This document shows positions 1-6,923 of a DNA stretch of 8,922 bases, piece by piece. This DNA comes from Auritidibacter sp. Marseille-P8566. Lineage in GTDB: Bacteria > Bacteroidota > Bacteroidia > Flavobacteriales > Flavobacteriaceae. Position numbers and translations under genes: made by a program. The notes beneath the pieces are model-generated. The model was given only the letters and a program-made list of their open reading frames with translations. It did no database searches and was not told where the DNA came from. The stretch spans positions 1 to 8,922 of the forward strand of contig CALPQA020000053.1 in the NCBI GenBank assembly GCA_943325595.2, given 5' to 3'. How positions within the stretch are numbered: position 1 is the first letter of the stretch; each line of letters starts with the position of its first letter.

Positions 1-1
1 A

Positions 2-742
2 CTGCCCAATAAATATGTTCCCAATACATTTGATATTGGCGAAGAGTTGATTGTATTTGTATATTTAGATCATGAGGAACGCCCTGTTTCAACAACCTTA
101 GAGCCCTATATTTTACTGAATGAATTTGCACTTTTGCGTGTGAATTATGTCAATCAAATAGGTGCTTTTATGGATTGGGGAATGGAAAAAGACATTCTGG
201 TTCCGTTCAAAGAGCAAGCCCGCCCGATGGAAAAAGGCAAGCGCTATTTGGTTTATCTGTATATGGATGAAAAAACCAATCGTTTGGTGGCTTCAAGTAA
301 AACCAATCAGTTTTTGAACAACGACAATCTTACGGTTGAAAAAGGCGAAGAAGTTGATTTAATTGTGTCCCATATTACTGAAATTGGTATCAATGTTATC
401 ATCAACGAACAGCACAAAGGTTTAATTTACAAAGATGAAGTTTTTGATGATGCTATACGAACTGGTGACAGATTGCGTGGTTATATAAAGACCATTCGTC
501 CTGATAATAAAATTGATGTGGCCTTACAAATTCAAGGTTACCAAAGCATCGAGCCCAACTCGCAGTTGATTATGGAAGAATTGAAAGCCAGTCGTGGTTT
601 TCTAAGACTTACCGATAATTCTCATCCTGAGGATATAAAAACGGTGCTAAAAATGAGCAAGAAGACTTTCAAAAAAGCCATTGGTGCCCTTTATCGTGAA
701 AAACTTATCGAAATAAAAGAAGACGGGATTTACTTAATATAA
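2..742 (+). CDS. CvfB/YitL-family S1-like RNA-binding protein (5' end missing)
   Basis: The reading frame is open from the first bases of the window, so this is the C-terminal 246 residues of a longer protein. CvfB relatives are about 280 residues, so roughly 30-35 residues are missing. The TTG at 47 is not a convincing start because residues encoded upstream of it (LPNKYVPNTFDIGEEL) already match the family's first S1-like domain. In order there are: the end of S1-like domain 1 (to about residue 38); a second OB-fold segment (about 39-105) with VPFKEQA and a YLVYLYMD strand; a third S1 domain (about 115-177) with ITEIGINVIIN and HKGLIYKDEVF; and a C-terminal winged-helix domain (about 185-246) ending in LIEIKEDGIYLI. 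The family binds RNA in the cytoplasm, and the Staphylococcus aureus member affects virulence-factor expression; the role in Bacteroidota is not established. It has no obvious functional link to the next gene, which has its own promoter. Family assignment is firm; cellular role is unknown. Confidence 0.88.
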   Translation: MPNKYVPNTFDIGEELIVFVYLDHEERPVSTTLEPYILLNEFALLRVNYVNQIGAFMDWGMEKDILVPFKEQARPMEKGKRYLVYLYMDEKTNRLVASSKTNQFLNNDNLTVEKGEEVDLIVSHITEIGINVIINEQHKGLIYKDEVFDDAIRTGDRLRGYIKTIRPDNKIDVALQIQGYQSIEPNSQLIMEELKASRGFLRLTDNSHPEDIKTVLKMSKKTFKKAIGALYREKLIEIKEDGIYLI

Positions 743-796
743 TAATTTGGGACGTTAAATTTGTCTAAATAGTATTATCTCTCGTAATTTCGTCAC

Positions 797-804
797 TATA
801 TTTG
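797..804 (+). promoter_or_regulatory. Bacteroidota -7 promoter box (TATATTTG)
   Basis: TATATTTG is a full match to the Bacteroidota sigma-70 -7 consensus TAnnTTTG, in the gap between the CvfB-like gene and the dioxygenase gene. No good -33 TTTG is found at the usual spacing: the nearest (760-763) is 33 nt away, which is too far. Transcription would start near 810-812, giving a leader of about 54 nt before the ATG at 865. It overlaps the palindrome at 801-814. Confidence 0.5.
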
Positions 805-814
805 TATATACAAA
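801..814. promoter_or_regulatory. Perfect 14-bp palindrome overlapping the -7 box, possible operator
   Basis: TTTGTATATACAAA reads identically on both strands. It shares TTTG with the -7 box and extends over the predicted transcription start, which is where a dimeric repressor would block initiation. The shape (TTG, AT-rich centre, CAA) resembles MarR-type operators, but no MarR-type regulator is encoded in the window and the region is AT-rich, so a chance palindrome is possible. Confidence 0.35.
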
Positions 815-854
815 TGTTGTATAAAAACATTGGTTTTTTAATAACAATACTAGC

Positions 855-859
855 AGGAG
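855..859 (+). promoter_or_regulatory. Shine-Dalgarno-like AGGAG deciding the dioxygenase start
   Basis: AGGAG lies 5 nt upstream of the ATG at 865. Bacteroidota seldom depend on Shine-Dalgarno pairing, so the match is noteworthy. It favours 865 over the in-frame TTG at 802, which lies inside the -7 box, and over the ATG at 814, which would leave a leader of only a few nucleotides. Confidence 0.4.
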
Positions 860-864
860 CAACC

Positions 865-1698
865 ATGGCATCACTAAATCCATTTTACAATTGGACTCAA
901 GATTTAAAAGAAGAAGGGTACAAACACCCCGTTTTATTTATAGGTCACGGTTCCCCGATGAATGGAATCGAGGACAATGAATTTTCGCGAACTTGGGCAA
1001 AATTCGGTCAAGAAATTCCAAAACCTAAAGCGGTATTAGTAATTTCAGCACATTGGCTGACGAATGGAACGCAAATTACTGCAATGGAAAATCCAAAGAC
1101 AATTCATGATTTTGGTGGTTTTCCTCAAGCGCTTTTTGATGTTGAATATCCTGCAAAAGGTAGTCCTGAGTTAGCTGAAGCAACTTCAAAATTAATAACG
1201 TCAACTCATGTTGGTCTTGATCATGATTGGGGTTTAGACCATGGTACTTGGACAGTTGTTAGTCACATGTATCCTAATGCCGATATTCCAGTTTTGCAAT
1301 TAAGCATTGATTATAATAAACCAGCACAATACCATTTTGATTTAGCGAAACAATTAAAAACATTTAGAAATAAAGGGGTTTTGATAATTGGCAGTGGTAA
1401 TATGGTTCATAATTTGAGAATGATTGCTTGGGACAAAATGCAAGAACCCGAATTTGGTTTTGATTGGGCTATTGAAATGAATTCTATTTTTAAAGATAAA
1501 ATTGCCAATAGCGACTTTCAATCTTTAATTAATTATGAGAAATTAGGTTCGGCAGCTAAATTGGCAATTCCAACTCCAGATCACTATTATCCCTTAATTT
1601 ATAGTATTGCATTGCAAGAAAAGCAAGATGAAATCACCTTTTTCAATGACAAATTGGTTGGTGGTTCTTTGAATATGACTTCGGTAAAATTTGGTTAA
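865..1698 (+). CDS. ygiD: 4,5-DOPA extradiol dioxygenase, LigB/YgiD family
   Basis: This is a class III (LigB-type) extradiol ring-cleavage enzyme of the YgiD/DODA subfamily, 277 residues with this start. E. coli YgiD is of similar size and opens the catechol ring of L-DOPA at the 4,5 position; the natural substrate here is unknown. The four expected metal-binding histidines are visible: His28 in GHGSPMN, His63 in SAHW, His182 in GNMVHNL and His240 in TPDHYYPL. Their spacing (35, 119, 58) nearly equals that of the E. coli protein as I recall it. The HDFGGFPQALFDVEYPAKGSPELA region (81-104) and the C-terminal GSLNMTSV strand also match the family. Start 865 gives the family's usual N-terminus and has an AGGAG in front. 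An ATG at 814 would add a hydrophobic stretch (FLITILAGATM) that could act as a leader and cannot be excluded. The gene appears monocistronic, between its own promoter box and the hairpin at 1762-1790. The protein is probably cytoplasmic. Confidence 0.93.
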   Translation: MASLNPFYNWTQDLKEEGYKHPVLFIGHGSPMNGIEDNEFSRTWAKFGQEIPKPKAVLVISAHWLTNGTQITAMENPKTIHDFGGFPQALFDVEYPAKGSPELAEATSKLITSTHVGLDHDWGLDHGTWTVVSHMYPNADIPVLQLSIDYNKPAQYHFDLAKQLKTFRNKGVLIIGSGNMVHNLRMIAWDKMQEPEFGFDWAIEMNSIFKDKIANSDFQSLINYEKLGSAAKLAIPTPDHYYPLIYSIALQEKQDEITFFNDKLVGGSLNMTSVKFG

Positions 1699-1761
1699 TT
1701 AATTCGTTTTTACAGAATTAAAATACCTAAAAGAATAAAATATCAATGCACTAGTTTATAA

Positions 1762-1790
1762 AAAAACCGCTAGCATAGTTAGCGGTTTTT
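1762..1790. terminator. Bidirectional intrinsic terminator between convergent genes
   Basis: A perfect 11-bp stem (AAAAACCGCTA at 1762-1772 pairing with TAGCGGTTTTT at 1780-1790) encloses a 7-nt loop. Each strand ends in a T run after a GC-containing stem, so the element can stop transcription of the dioxygenase gene from the left and of the mini-protein/NHL operon from the right. It lies 63 nt after the dioxygenase stop and 14 nt beyond the mini-protein stop. Confidence 0.85.
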
Positions 1791-1804
1791 ATTGTTTTAA
1801 TAAA

Positions 1805-2029
1805 TTACTTAAGATAAGTTATACTTTTCCTTTTGATTAACACAGCTCCGAAAATTAAAGCTGTTACTAACATTGGAATTAAATAATTATCAATTGGCGC
1901 TTCTGGATTGTCTAATACATTATCAGTAAATCCAGGTGTTTCTTGAGCAAAAAGGAACGTAAAGTTGCCAAATAAAAACACAATTGTATAAATATATTTT
2001 TGCTTGAAATTTTGTGATATCATTTTCAT
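1805..2029 (-). CDS. Small secreted/membrane protein with P-I-D motif and C-terminal membrane helix
   Basis: Predicted 74 residues. Residues 1-28 form a signal peptide (basic start, hydrophobic YIYTIVFLFGNFTFLFA, likely cut before Gln29). A short acidic, proline-containing stretch follows (29-47, TPGFTDNVLDNPEAPID), then a membrane helix (about 49-65), then a basic tail KRKSITYLK. After cleavage about 20 residues would face the periplasm and the tail the cytoplasm. Small proteins of this plan, with a P-x-P-I-D-type motif before the helix, are often seen near T9SS cargo genes in Flavobacteria; I know of no demonstrated function. The start at 2029 places the signal peptide directly at the N-terminus. 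An upstream ATG at 2059 would overlap the large gene's end and add ten residues (MDSSITNSVK) before the signal. It lies 14 nt downstream of the NHL gene with no terminator between, so it is very likely co-transcribed. The motif, helix and basic tail resemble a sorting signal without a passenger, but that is inference. Confidence 0.75.
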   Translation of the reverse strand: MKMISQNFKQKYIYTIVFLFGNFTFLFAQETPGFTDNVLDNPEAPIDNYLIPMLVTALIFGAVLIKRKSITYLK

Positions 2030-2043
2030 TTTGACACTATTAG

Positions 2044-5000
2044 TTATTGAACTATCCATTTTTTAGTTGCTTTTTTGCCCTCTTGTTCTATTTCAACAAA
2101 GTAGGCTCCCGATGGTAACTTAGATATTGTTTTGCAGAAAAAAGAATTGTTTTCACTTGAATTAACAGTCATTGGTATTTGTTGTCCCAAGGTATTGAAA
2201 AGAGTAACTTTTGTGCTCGAATTCAATTCGTTTAAATGCACATAAAAAGCACTATCCGTAGAAGGATTTGGGTATAAATAACATCCTTTTTCAAAATCAG
2301 TCGTGCTTAGAGCATTGTTTCTAAAAACAATTTTGAATCGGTTTGTTGCTACTGAATTTGGAATAGTACTATCAACAGAAAACGGATAAATAGTTTCTGT
2401 GTTTCCATTTAGTAACGTGTAATTCTGTGTGTAGGTATCCAATAAATAAGGTGTTGGTCCTGAGTAGTTTTCCAAAGTAGTTTTCAAAGTATAGTTAGTA
2501 GTTCTGAATTTAGTCGCATACAATTGAATTTCTTCATTGTTTACTGGAAATTGACGCGATTCAATACTACTTAAACTACCATTATTTGAAGTAGCTAAAT
2601 CTTCATCTAAATTTCCTAATTTACCTGCATCATTTGCATCGATTGCATTATTCGAATTAGTATCGAAAACAAGTGCAAAACCATCTAAAGCTATACCATT
2701 AGAATTCATGCTGACTTTTAAAAGTGACAAATTCGAGGTCTCTAGACGGAATACATTTTCATTGGTAGCCACTACATATTTATTGGCTTCTAAAAAAGTA
2801 ACCGAGGCTGCATTAGTAGTAGCGTCTTTACGAATAAAAGCAGCTTGGCCTGGTTGTAAATATTTGTTAGCAGAAGAAGCAAAAATACTGTTTACACCGT
2901 TTTGAACATCCACAGAAACATAAGCACCTCTTGTGTTTTGTGTTGGATCCCAAACATAGTAAAACTGAGTTGCAAGTCCTGAAGAAGCATCTAAAACTGC
3001 TTTCATATCTACTGGTGCTTGATACGGATTTCCTATTAAACTGTAGCCATTAGCTGCTTGATTTAAAGCAGCACCCGAAATTGTTTTTGAACCTTTGAAC
3101 AAAGTTCCTGTAGCTCTAAGGGTTGTTGGAGTTGGAGTAGGAGCATTGTTACTCAAGTCAACGGAACGATCGCCACGAACCATTAAACGATAAGCAGATC
3201 CAGCATTTAATATATTAGTATCTGTGTTGGTTATGGTAGTCCATTGTCCAGATGAATTATCAAATCCAAATAAAGAGGCATTCGAACTTTGTGAGGCATC
3301 AAAACCATTACTTCCAGATGAGGAACCTGTAATATGTGTTCCAAAACCAGGTTTAGGATTTTGATTGTTGGCAAATAAAACCGATGAATTATTAACACCT
3401 TCTTGCCAGTTTGCTTTTATAGAAGTAGTTGTTGTTACAGATGAACTTAGAAATCTAAAAGCTCGTTTAGCAGGAATGTAGCGTTCAGTGGTTACATTGT
3501 CAGCATTTACTAAAGAACCTGTAATTGTTCCTAAAACTCCAGTTCCTGTTGCATCTGATTTAAAAGTAACTGATTTAGATCCAAAATCGGCGCTACCAGC
3601 AATTGTCAAGGAAGCATTTGGAGCTACTTTTAAAGTGCCAGTATTGCCAATGGTTAGTGTTTTTCCATAACCAACAGTGTAAGCTTCGTTTAGTGTTGGT
3701 GCATTTGGAGTACTCGTATTAATGACAACATTATCTGTACTAGTTGGCACCGTATTATTAGACCAATTAGAAGCAGTATTCCATGCTGTACTTGTATTTC
3801 CAGTCCATTCAATTTTATTAACTATCTCAATAGTTAGGGTATAACTACTACTACCACCTGCATTAGTAGCTGTAACTACATAATTAGTAGCAGGACTAAT
3901 CCCCGTTGGAGTACCAGAGATACTGCCATCTGAATTTAACACTAATCCCGATGGTAAAGCAGGGGAAATGGAATAACCAAGTGTTATTTTTCTTATGATA
4001 CCATTACCTGAGTCAGCTACATAAACATTCCCAGACGCATCCAATGCCACTCCTTGAGGTGAATTAAAACTCGATAATGTTAATGAACTATTTACCATGG
4101 AATTAATACCATTACCAGCAAAAGTTGAGACTACTCCTGAGGAATTAATTTTTCTTATTTTATGATTTCCCATATCGGCTATGTAAAGGTTACCACTAGG
4201 ATCTAATGTCAAATGACTTGGCCATTTAAAACTTGCTGCAGTGCCAGTCCCATCAGTAGCGCCAATTGCTCCATTACCAGCAAAAGTTGAGACCATTCCT
4301 GAAGGAGTAATTTTTCTTATTTCGTGATTATTCATATCGGCTACATAAACGTTTCCATTTGGATCTACTGCTACACCAGAAGGATTATTAAAACTAGCAG
4401 TGGTGCCAGTACCATCAATAGCTCCACTTGTTCCATTACCAGCAAAAGTTGATACTATTCCTGTAGGAGTAATTTTTCTTATTTTGTTATTACCTGTATC
4501 GGCAACATATACATTACCTGCTGCATCCACCGCCACATGTTTAGGATTATTAAAAGTTGCTGAGTTACCCGTGCCTTCAATCGCACCAGCTGTTCCAGAC
4601 CCTGCAAAATTCGTTACTACACCTGTTGGGGTAATTTTTCTTATTTTATTATTATTCTTATCGGCTACATATATATTTCCCGCCGCGTCTATTGCTAAAC
4701 CATAAGGACTATAAAAACTTGCTGCTGTACCCGTGCCGTTTGATCCTCCTGGATTTGCATTTCCTGCAAATGTTGATCCGACACCTGCTGGTGTAAATTT
4801 TAAAATATAATAATAATTTAAATCGGTCATATATAAGTTTCCAGTAGAATCAACTGTTAAACCGTATGGGGTATTATAATTGGTAGCAAATGAAGTAACA
4901 TAATTTGTGATTTCTCCTCCTGTATTATTAACTTGCAAGGGAGTAATAGAAGAGTTTACTGTAAATTGGTTGGAGGTAGTATAACTTATTATTGGCGCTG

Positions 5001-6675
5001 AAATTATTGTTGTAAAACTCACTTGTGTTCCATAGACAGTGCCAAAAATATTGGTAGCATACGCTCTAACATAATAGGTAGTTAAAGGCGTTAGTCCTGA
5101 AATAGTACTCGCGAAATTACCGATTGCTGTAGTGTTATTTATGACTTTATTGTCCGAAATTGTTGGATTAGTACTCGTGCTCCAACAAATTCCCTTCTCT
5201 ATTAAAGGAACCCCTCCAGAATCCGTAACATTCCCTCCAGAAACTCCAGTTGTAGAAGTTACATTAGAAACTATCGTTGTTGTAAGCGATGGCAAAGTAC
5301 CAATAGTTATTGCAACTGTAGTAGTGCTTTCCCCATAATAATTATAGGCGGTTATTGTGTAATTAACGGGGCCACTGTTTAAAGCTGTAGGAGTGCCACT
5401 TATTACACCAGTAGTATTATTAAAACTTAAACCTGCTGGTAATGCAGGGGTAATGGTATAGCCTCCAAGTTCTATTTTTCGAATTCTATCACCATACCAA
5501 TCAGATATATAACCAATACTAGTAGATGGATTTATAGCTAAGTTAGCAGGATAATTAAAACCAGCTGCTGTACCATTTCCATCAACTGGAAGCCCAGATG
5601 CACCACCAGCAAGGGTAGTTACTACACCACCAGGACTAATTTTCCTAATGTTTTTTGTTAAACCCCATTCGGATACATATAAATTACCTGCTCCGTCGAG
5701 AGTTAAACATTGAGGTTCGTCAAAAGTAGCATTTATTCCAACTCCATCTATAGCTGTACTAGTTCCAGAACCAGCAAAAGTAGTTACTGCATAAGGACTT
5801 GTTTTAGCAATTTTACGAATTTTATGGCCAAATGAATCTGCAACATAGATATAGTTAGCATCTACTGCAATACCTGTTGGCAATTTAAAACTTGCTGAAG
5901 TTCCTATGGCATTATCTATAGTGTCACTAGTTCCATTTCCGGCAATTGTTATAACTTGTGCTGTGCTAATGGTAATGCGACGAATTTTATTACTAGCTTT
6001 ATCCGTAACATACAAATAGGAGCCAGTTGGATCTATTTCAATTCCGTTTGGGTTACTAAAAGCAGCAGCGGTTCCATTACCATCGGCAGATGCATTGGTA
6101 CCCGAGCCAGCAAAAGTGGTCACTGCATAGGGGGCAGTTAATGAAACTTTTCGAATGCGATTATTTTCTTTATCGGTAACATACAAGCAATTGTTTGAAG
6201 TATCCAAAGCTAAATCAATAGGCCAGTTAAAACTTGCATTGGCACCATTTGGGTTATCTACCCATACGCCATAATAGTTATTCAACCAATATAAAGCACC
6301 ATTACCAGCAATTGTAGTCACAACTCCTGCTGGTGTCATTTTGCGAATACGATGATTCACAGCATCTACAAAATAGACATCCCCATTAGAAGCTATTTTC
6401 ATTCCCAAAGGACCATCCATTTTGGCAGCTGTTCCAGTGCCATCTAAAAAACCTGTTACGGTTCCAGCAATTGTGGTTACTTCTTTGTAGGTTAATGCGG
6501 GAACACTACCCCCTGAGTTAGTAGGGGTTAATGTGGTTATTGGACTATTTATTAAATAATTTCGTGGGGTAGCGTAACTTATATTTGGAGCTGTTTGCGC
6601 ATGTATGCTAAAAATTGACTGTACGATGAAGATGAAAAGAATTAGTTTATAAAATATAGATTTTTTTGATTCCAT
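2044..6675 (-). CDS. Giant T9SS-secreted protein with two six-bladed NHL propellers
   Basis: Predicted 1543 residues. Domains in order: signal peptide 1-26 (cut at IHA/QTAP); a short 'ISY...NSPITTL' strand module (about 32-60); six NHL repeats (about 63-404), each with V-T-T-x-A-G and a closing I-R-K; a He_PIG/Ig-like module (404-457, ALPAGLSF and GVISGTPT); a fibronectin III-like domain (459-556, KGICWSTSTNPT and YYVRAYATN); a second ISY module (561-587); six more NHL repeats (587-897); a second He_PIG (899-949, SISGTPTG); a region beginning WTG-x(8)-W-x(3)-NW typical of large flavobacterial surface proteins (953 onwards, probably beta-rich, with SLIGNPYQAP later); and a type A T9SS sorting domain (1466-1543, YPNPS, GAYFVEIE, KKWIVQ). 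It should cross the outer membrane by T9SS and be anchored or released at the surface. NHL propellers usually bind proteins, glycans or other ligands; the ligand here is unknown. The start at 6675 puts a standard signal peptide first; an upstream ATG at 6726 would add 17 charged residues. It is first in an operon with the mini-protein and divergent from the TPR-AraC regulator. Confidence 0.92.
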   Translation of the reverse strand: MESKKSIFYKLILFIFIVQSIFSIHAQTAPNISYATPRNYLINSPITTLTPTNSGGSVPALTYKEVTTIAGTVTGFLDGTGTAAKMDGPLGMKIASNGDVYFVDAVNHRIRKMTPAGVVTTIAGNGALYWLNNYYGVWVDNPNGANASFNWPIDLALDTSNNCLYVTDKENNRIRKVSLTAPYAVTTFAGSGTNASADGNGTAAAFSNPNGIEIDPTGSYLYVTDKASNKIRRITISTAQVITIAGNGTSDTIDNAIGTSASFKLPTGIAVDANYIYVADSFGHKIRKIAKTSPYAVTTFAGSGTSTAIDGVGINATFDEPQCLTLDGAGNLYVSEWGLTKNIRKISPGGVVTTLAGGASGLPVDGNGTAAGFNYPANLAINPSTSIGYISDWYGDRIRKIELGGYTITPALPAGLSFNNTTGVISGTPTALNSGPVNYTITAYNYYGESTTTVAITIGTLPSLTTTIVSNVTSTTGVSGGNVTDSGGVPLIEKGICWSTSTNPTISDNKVINNTTAIGNFASTISGLTPLTTYYVRAYATNIFGTVYGTQVSFTTIISAPIISYTTSNQFTVNSSITPLQVNNTGGEITNYVTSFATNYNTPYGLTVDSTGNLYMTDLNYYYILKFTPAGVGSTFAGNANPGGSNGTGTAASFYSPYGLAIDAAGNIYVADKNNNKIRKITPTGVVTNFAGSGTAGAIEGTGNSATFNNPKHVAVDAAGNVYVADTGNNKIRKITPTGIVSTFAGNGTSGAIDGTGTTASFNNPSGVAVDPNGNVYVADMNNHEIRKITPSGMVSTFAGNGAIGATDGTGTAASFKWPSHLTLDPSGNLYIADMGNHKIRKINSSGVVSTFAGNGINSMVNSSLTLSSFNSPQGVALDASGNVYVADSGNGIIRKITLGYSISPALPSGLVLNSDGSISGTPTGISPATNYVVTATNAGGSSSYTLTIEIVNKIEWTGNTSTAWNTASNWSNNTVPTSTDNVVINTSTPNAPTLNEAYTVGYGKTLTIGNTGTLKVAPNASLTIAGSADFGSKSVTFKSDATGTGVLGTITGSLVNADNVTTERYIPAKRAFRFLSSSVTTTTSIKANWQEGVNNSSVLFANNQNPKPGFGTHITGSSSGSNGFDASQSSNASLFGFDNSSGQWTTITNTDTNILNAGSAYRLMVRGDRSVDLSNNAPTPTPTTLRATGTLFKGSKTISGAALNQAANGYSLIGNPYQAPVDMKAVLDASSGLATQFYYVWDPTQNTRGAYVSVDVQNGVNSIFASSANKYLQPGQAAFIRKDATTNAASVTFLEANKYVVATNENVFRLETSNLSLLKVSMNSNGIALDGFALVFDTNSNNAIDANDAGKLGNLDEDLATSNNGSLSSIESRQFPVNNEEIQLYATKFRTTNYTLKTTLENYSGPTPYLLDTYTQNYTLLNGNTETIYPFSVDSTIPNSVATNRFKIVFRNNALSTTDFEKGCYLYPNPSTDSAFYVHLNELNSSTKVTLFNTLGQQIPMTVNSSENNSFFCKTISKLPSGAYFVEIEQEGKKATKKWIVQ
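3985..4794 (-). repeat. Five tandem 162-bp units encoding NHL blades 2-6 of the second propeller
   Basis: The DNA encoding the I-R-K-I motif (plus-strand core ATTTTTCTTAT) recurs near 3985, 4147, 4309, 4471 and 4633, exactly 162 bp apart. A diverged sixth element sits in the same phase at 4795. Each unit is 54 codons with no length change. Identity extends to nucleotides: CCATTACCAGCAAAAGTTGA occurs at 4109 and 4271, and nearly so at 4433. The first propeller (about 5470-6490) has blades spaced roughly 164-191 bp apart, so it is older or less constrained. Confidence 0.85.
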
Positions 6676-6745
6676 AATGATAGTAACATGCTTTTCTTGC
6701 TCAAATAAAGTGTTGATTTTTCTCATATTTTCAGATTAATTTTTA

Positions 6746-6753
6746 CAAAATTA
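6746..6753 (-). promoter_or_regulatory. -7 promoter box (TAATTTTG) for the NHL/mini-protein operon
   Basis: Read on the minus strand this is TAATTTTG, matching TAnnTTTG. Transcription would start near 6740, giving a leader of about 65 nt to the ATG at 6675 (about 14 nt to the alternative ATG at 6726). The best -33-like TTTTTG (6779-6784, minus strand) is 25 nt upstream, slightly farther than usual, and lies inside the first of three direct repeats. A suboptimal promoter with a repeat across its -33 region would fit activator dependence. Confidence 0.55.
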
Positions 6754-6778
6754 TATAAGTTAAAACAGGGGCTATTGG

Positions 6779-6852
6779 CAAAAAGGAACTTTGACTTCTT
6801 ATTTTGACACTTTATTTTCTCAAAAAAGAACTTTATCATTCTCAAAAAAGAA
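6779..6852. promoter_or_regulatory. Three phased direct repeats (CAAAAARGAA), candidate AraC-type binding sites
   Basis: Copy 1 is CAAAAAGGAACTTT at 6779-6792. Copy 2 is CAAAAAAGAACTTT at 6821-6834, differing at one base. Copy 3 is CAAAAAAGAA at 6843-6852. Copies 2 and 3 are also identical over TTCTCAAAAAAGAA (6817-6830 and 6839-6852). The spacings are 42 and 22 bp, close to four and two helical turns, so all copies present the same face of the DNA, as AraC-family half-sites do. They lie between the two divergent promoters, nearest the -33 region of the NHL operon. The A-rich core in an AT-rich spacer lowers certainty, and binding is inferred only. Confidence 0.5.
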
Positions 6853-6903
6853 ATATGCTTTATTATCTTGTTATTAAGAGGTTTAAAATAGAATTAATCT
6901 CTA

Positions 6904-6911
6904 TATTTTTG
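6904..6911 (+). promoter_or_regulatory. -7 promoter box (TATTTTTG) for the TPR-AraC regulator
   Basis: TATTTTTG matches TAnnTTTG and ends 12 nt before the ATG at 6924, implying a leader of only about six nucleotides. No convincing -33 TTTG sits at the normal distance. The start codon is fixed by the signal peptide that begins there, so the box is either a real short-leader promoter or a chance match. Confidence 0.45.
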
Positions 6912-6923
6912 TAAATAAAAAAC

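Noticed and set aside
47..49. TTG as start of the CvfB-like protein
   Set aside because: Family-like residues are encoded in frame upstream to the window edge, so the gene is simply truncated by the window.
2057..2059. ATG giving an 84-residue version of the mini-protein overlapping the NHL gene
   Set aside because: It would put ten polar residues before the signal peptide; the ATG at 2029 starts directly at a typical basic-hydrophobic signal.
4400..4705. Open frame on the plus strand encoding a 101-residue proline- and leucine-rich repeat protein
   Set aside because: It is antisense to the 162-bp NHL repeats; its own repetition is a shadow of the repeats, and it has no independent start signal or recognisable domain.
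3985..4794. CRISPR-like array from regularly spaced identical stretches
   Set aside because: The 162-bp period is 54 codons, in frame throughout, and encodes conserved NHL blades; there are no unique spacers.
2708..6141. Further short plus-strand open frames at 2708-2905, 3488-3670, 5132-5338 and 5956-6141
   Set aside because: All lie antisense within the large T9SS cargo gene, whose domains are continuous and well matched; none shows a domain or signal peptide.
6724..6726. ATG giving a 1560-residue version of the NHL protein
   Set aside because: The extra 17 residues are charged and precede a complete signal peptide starting at 6675; possible but less likely.
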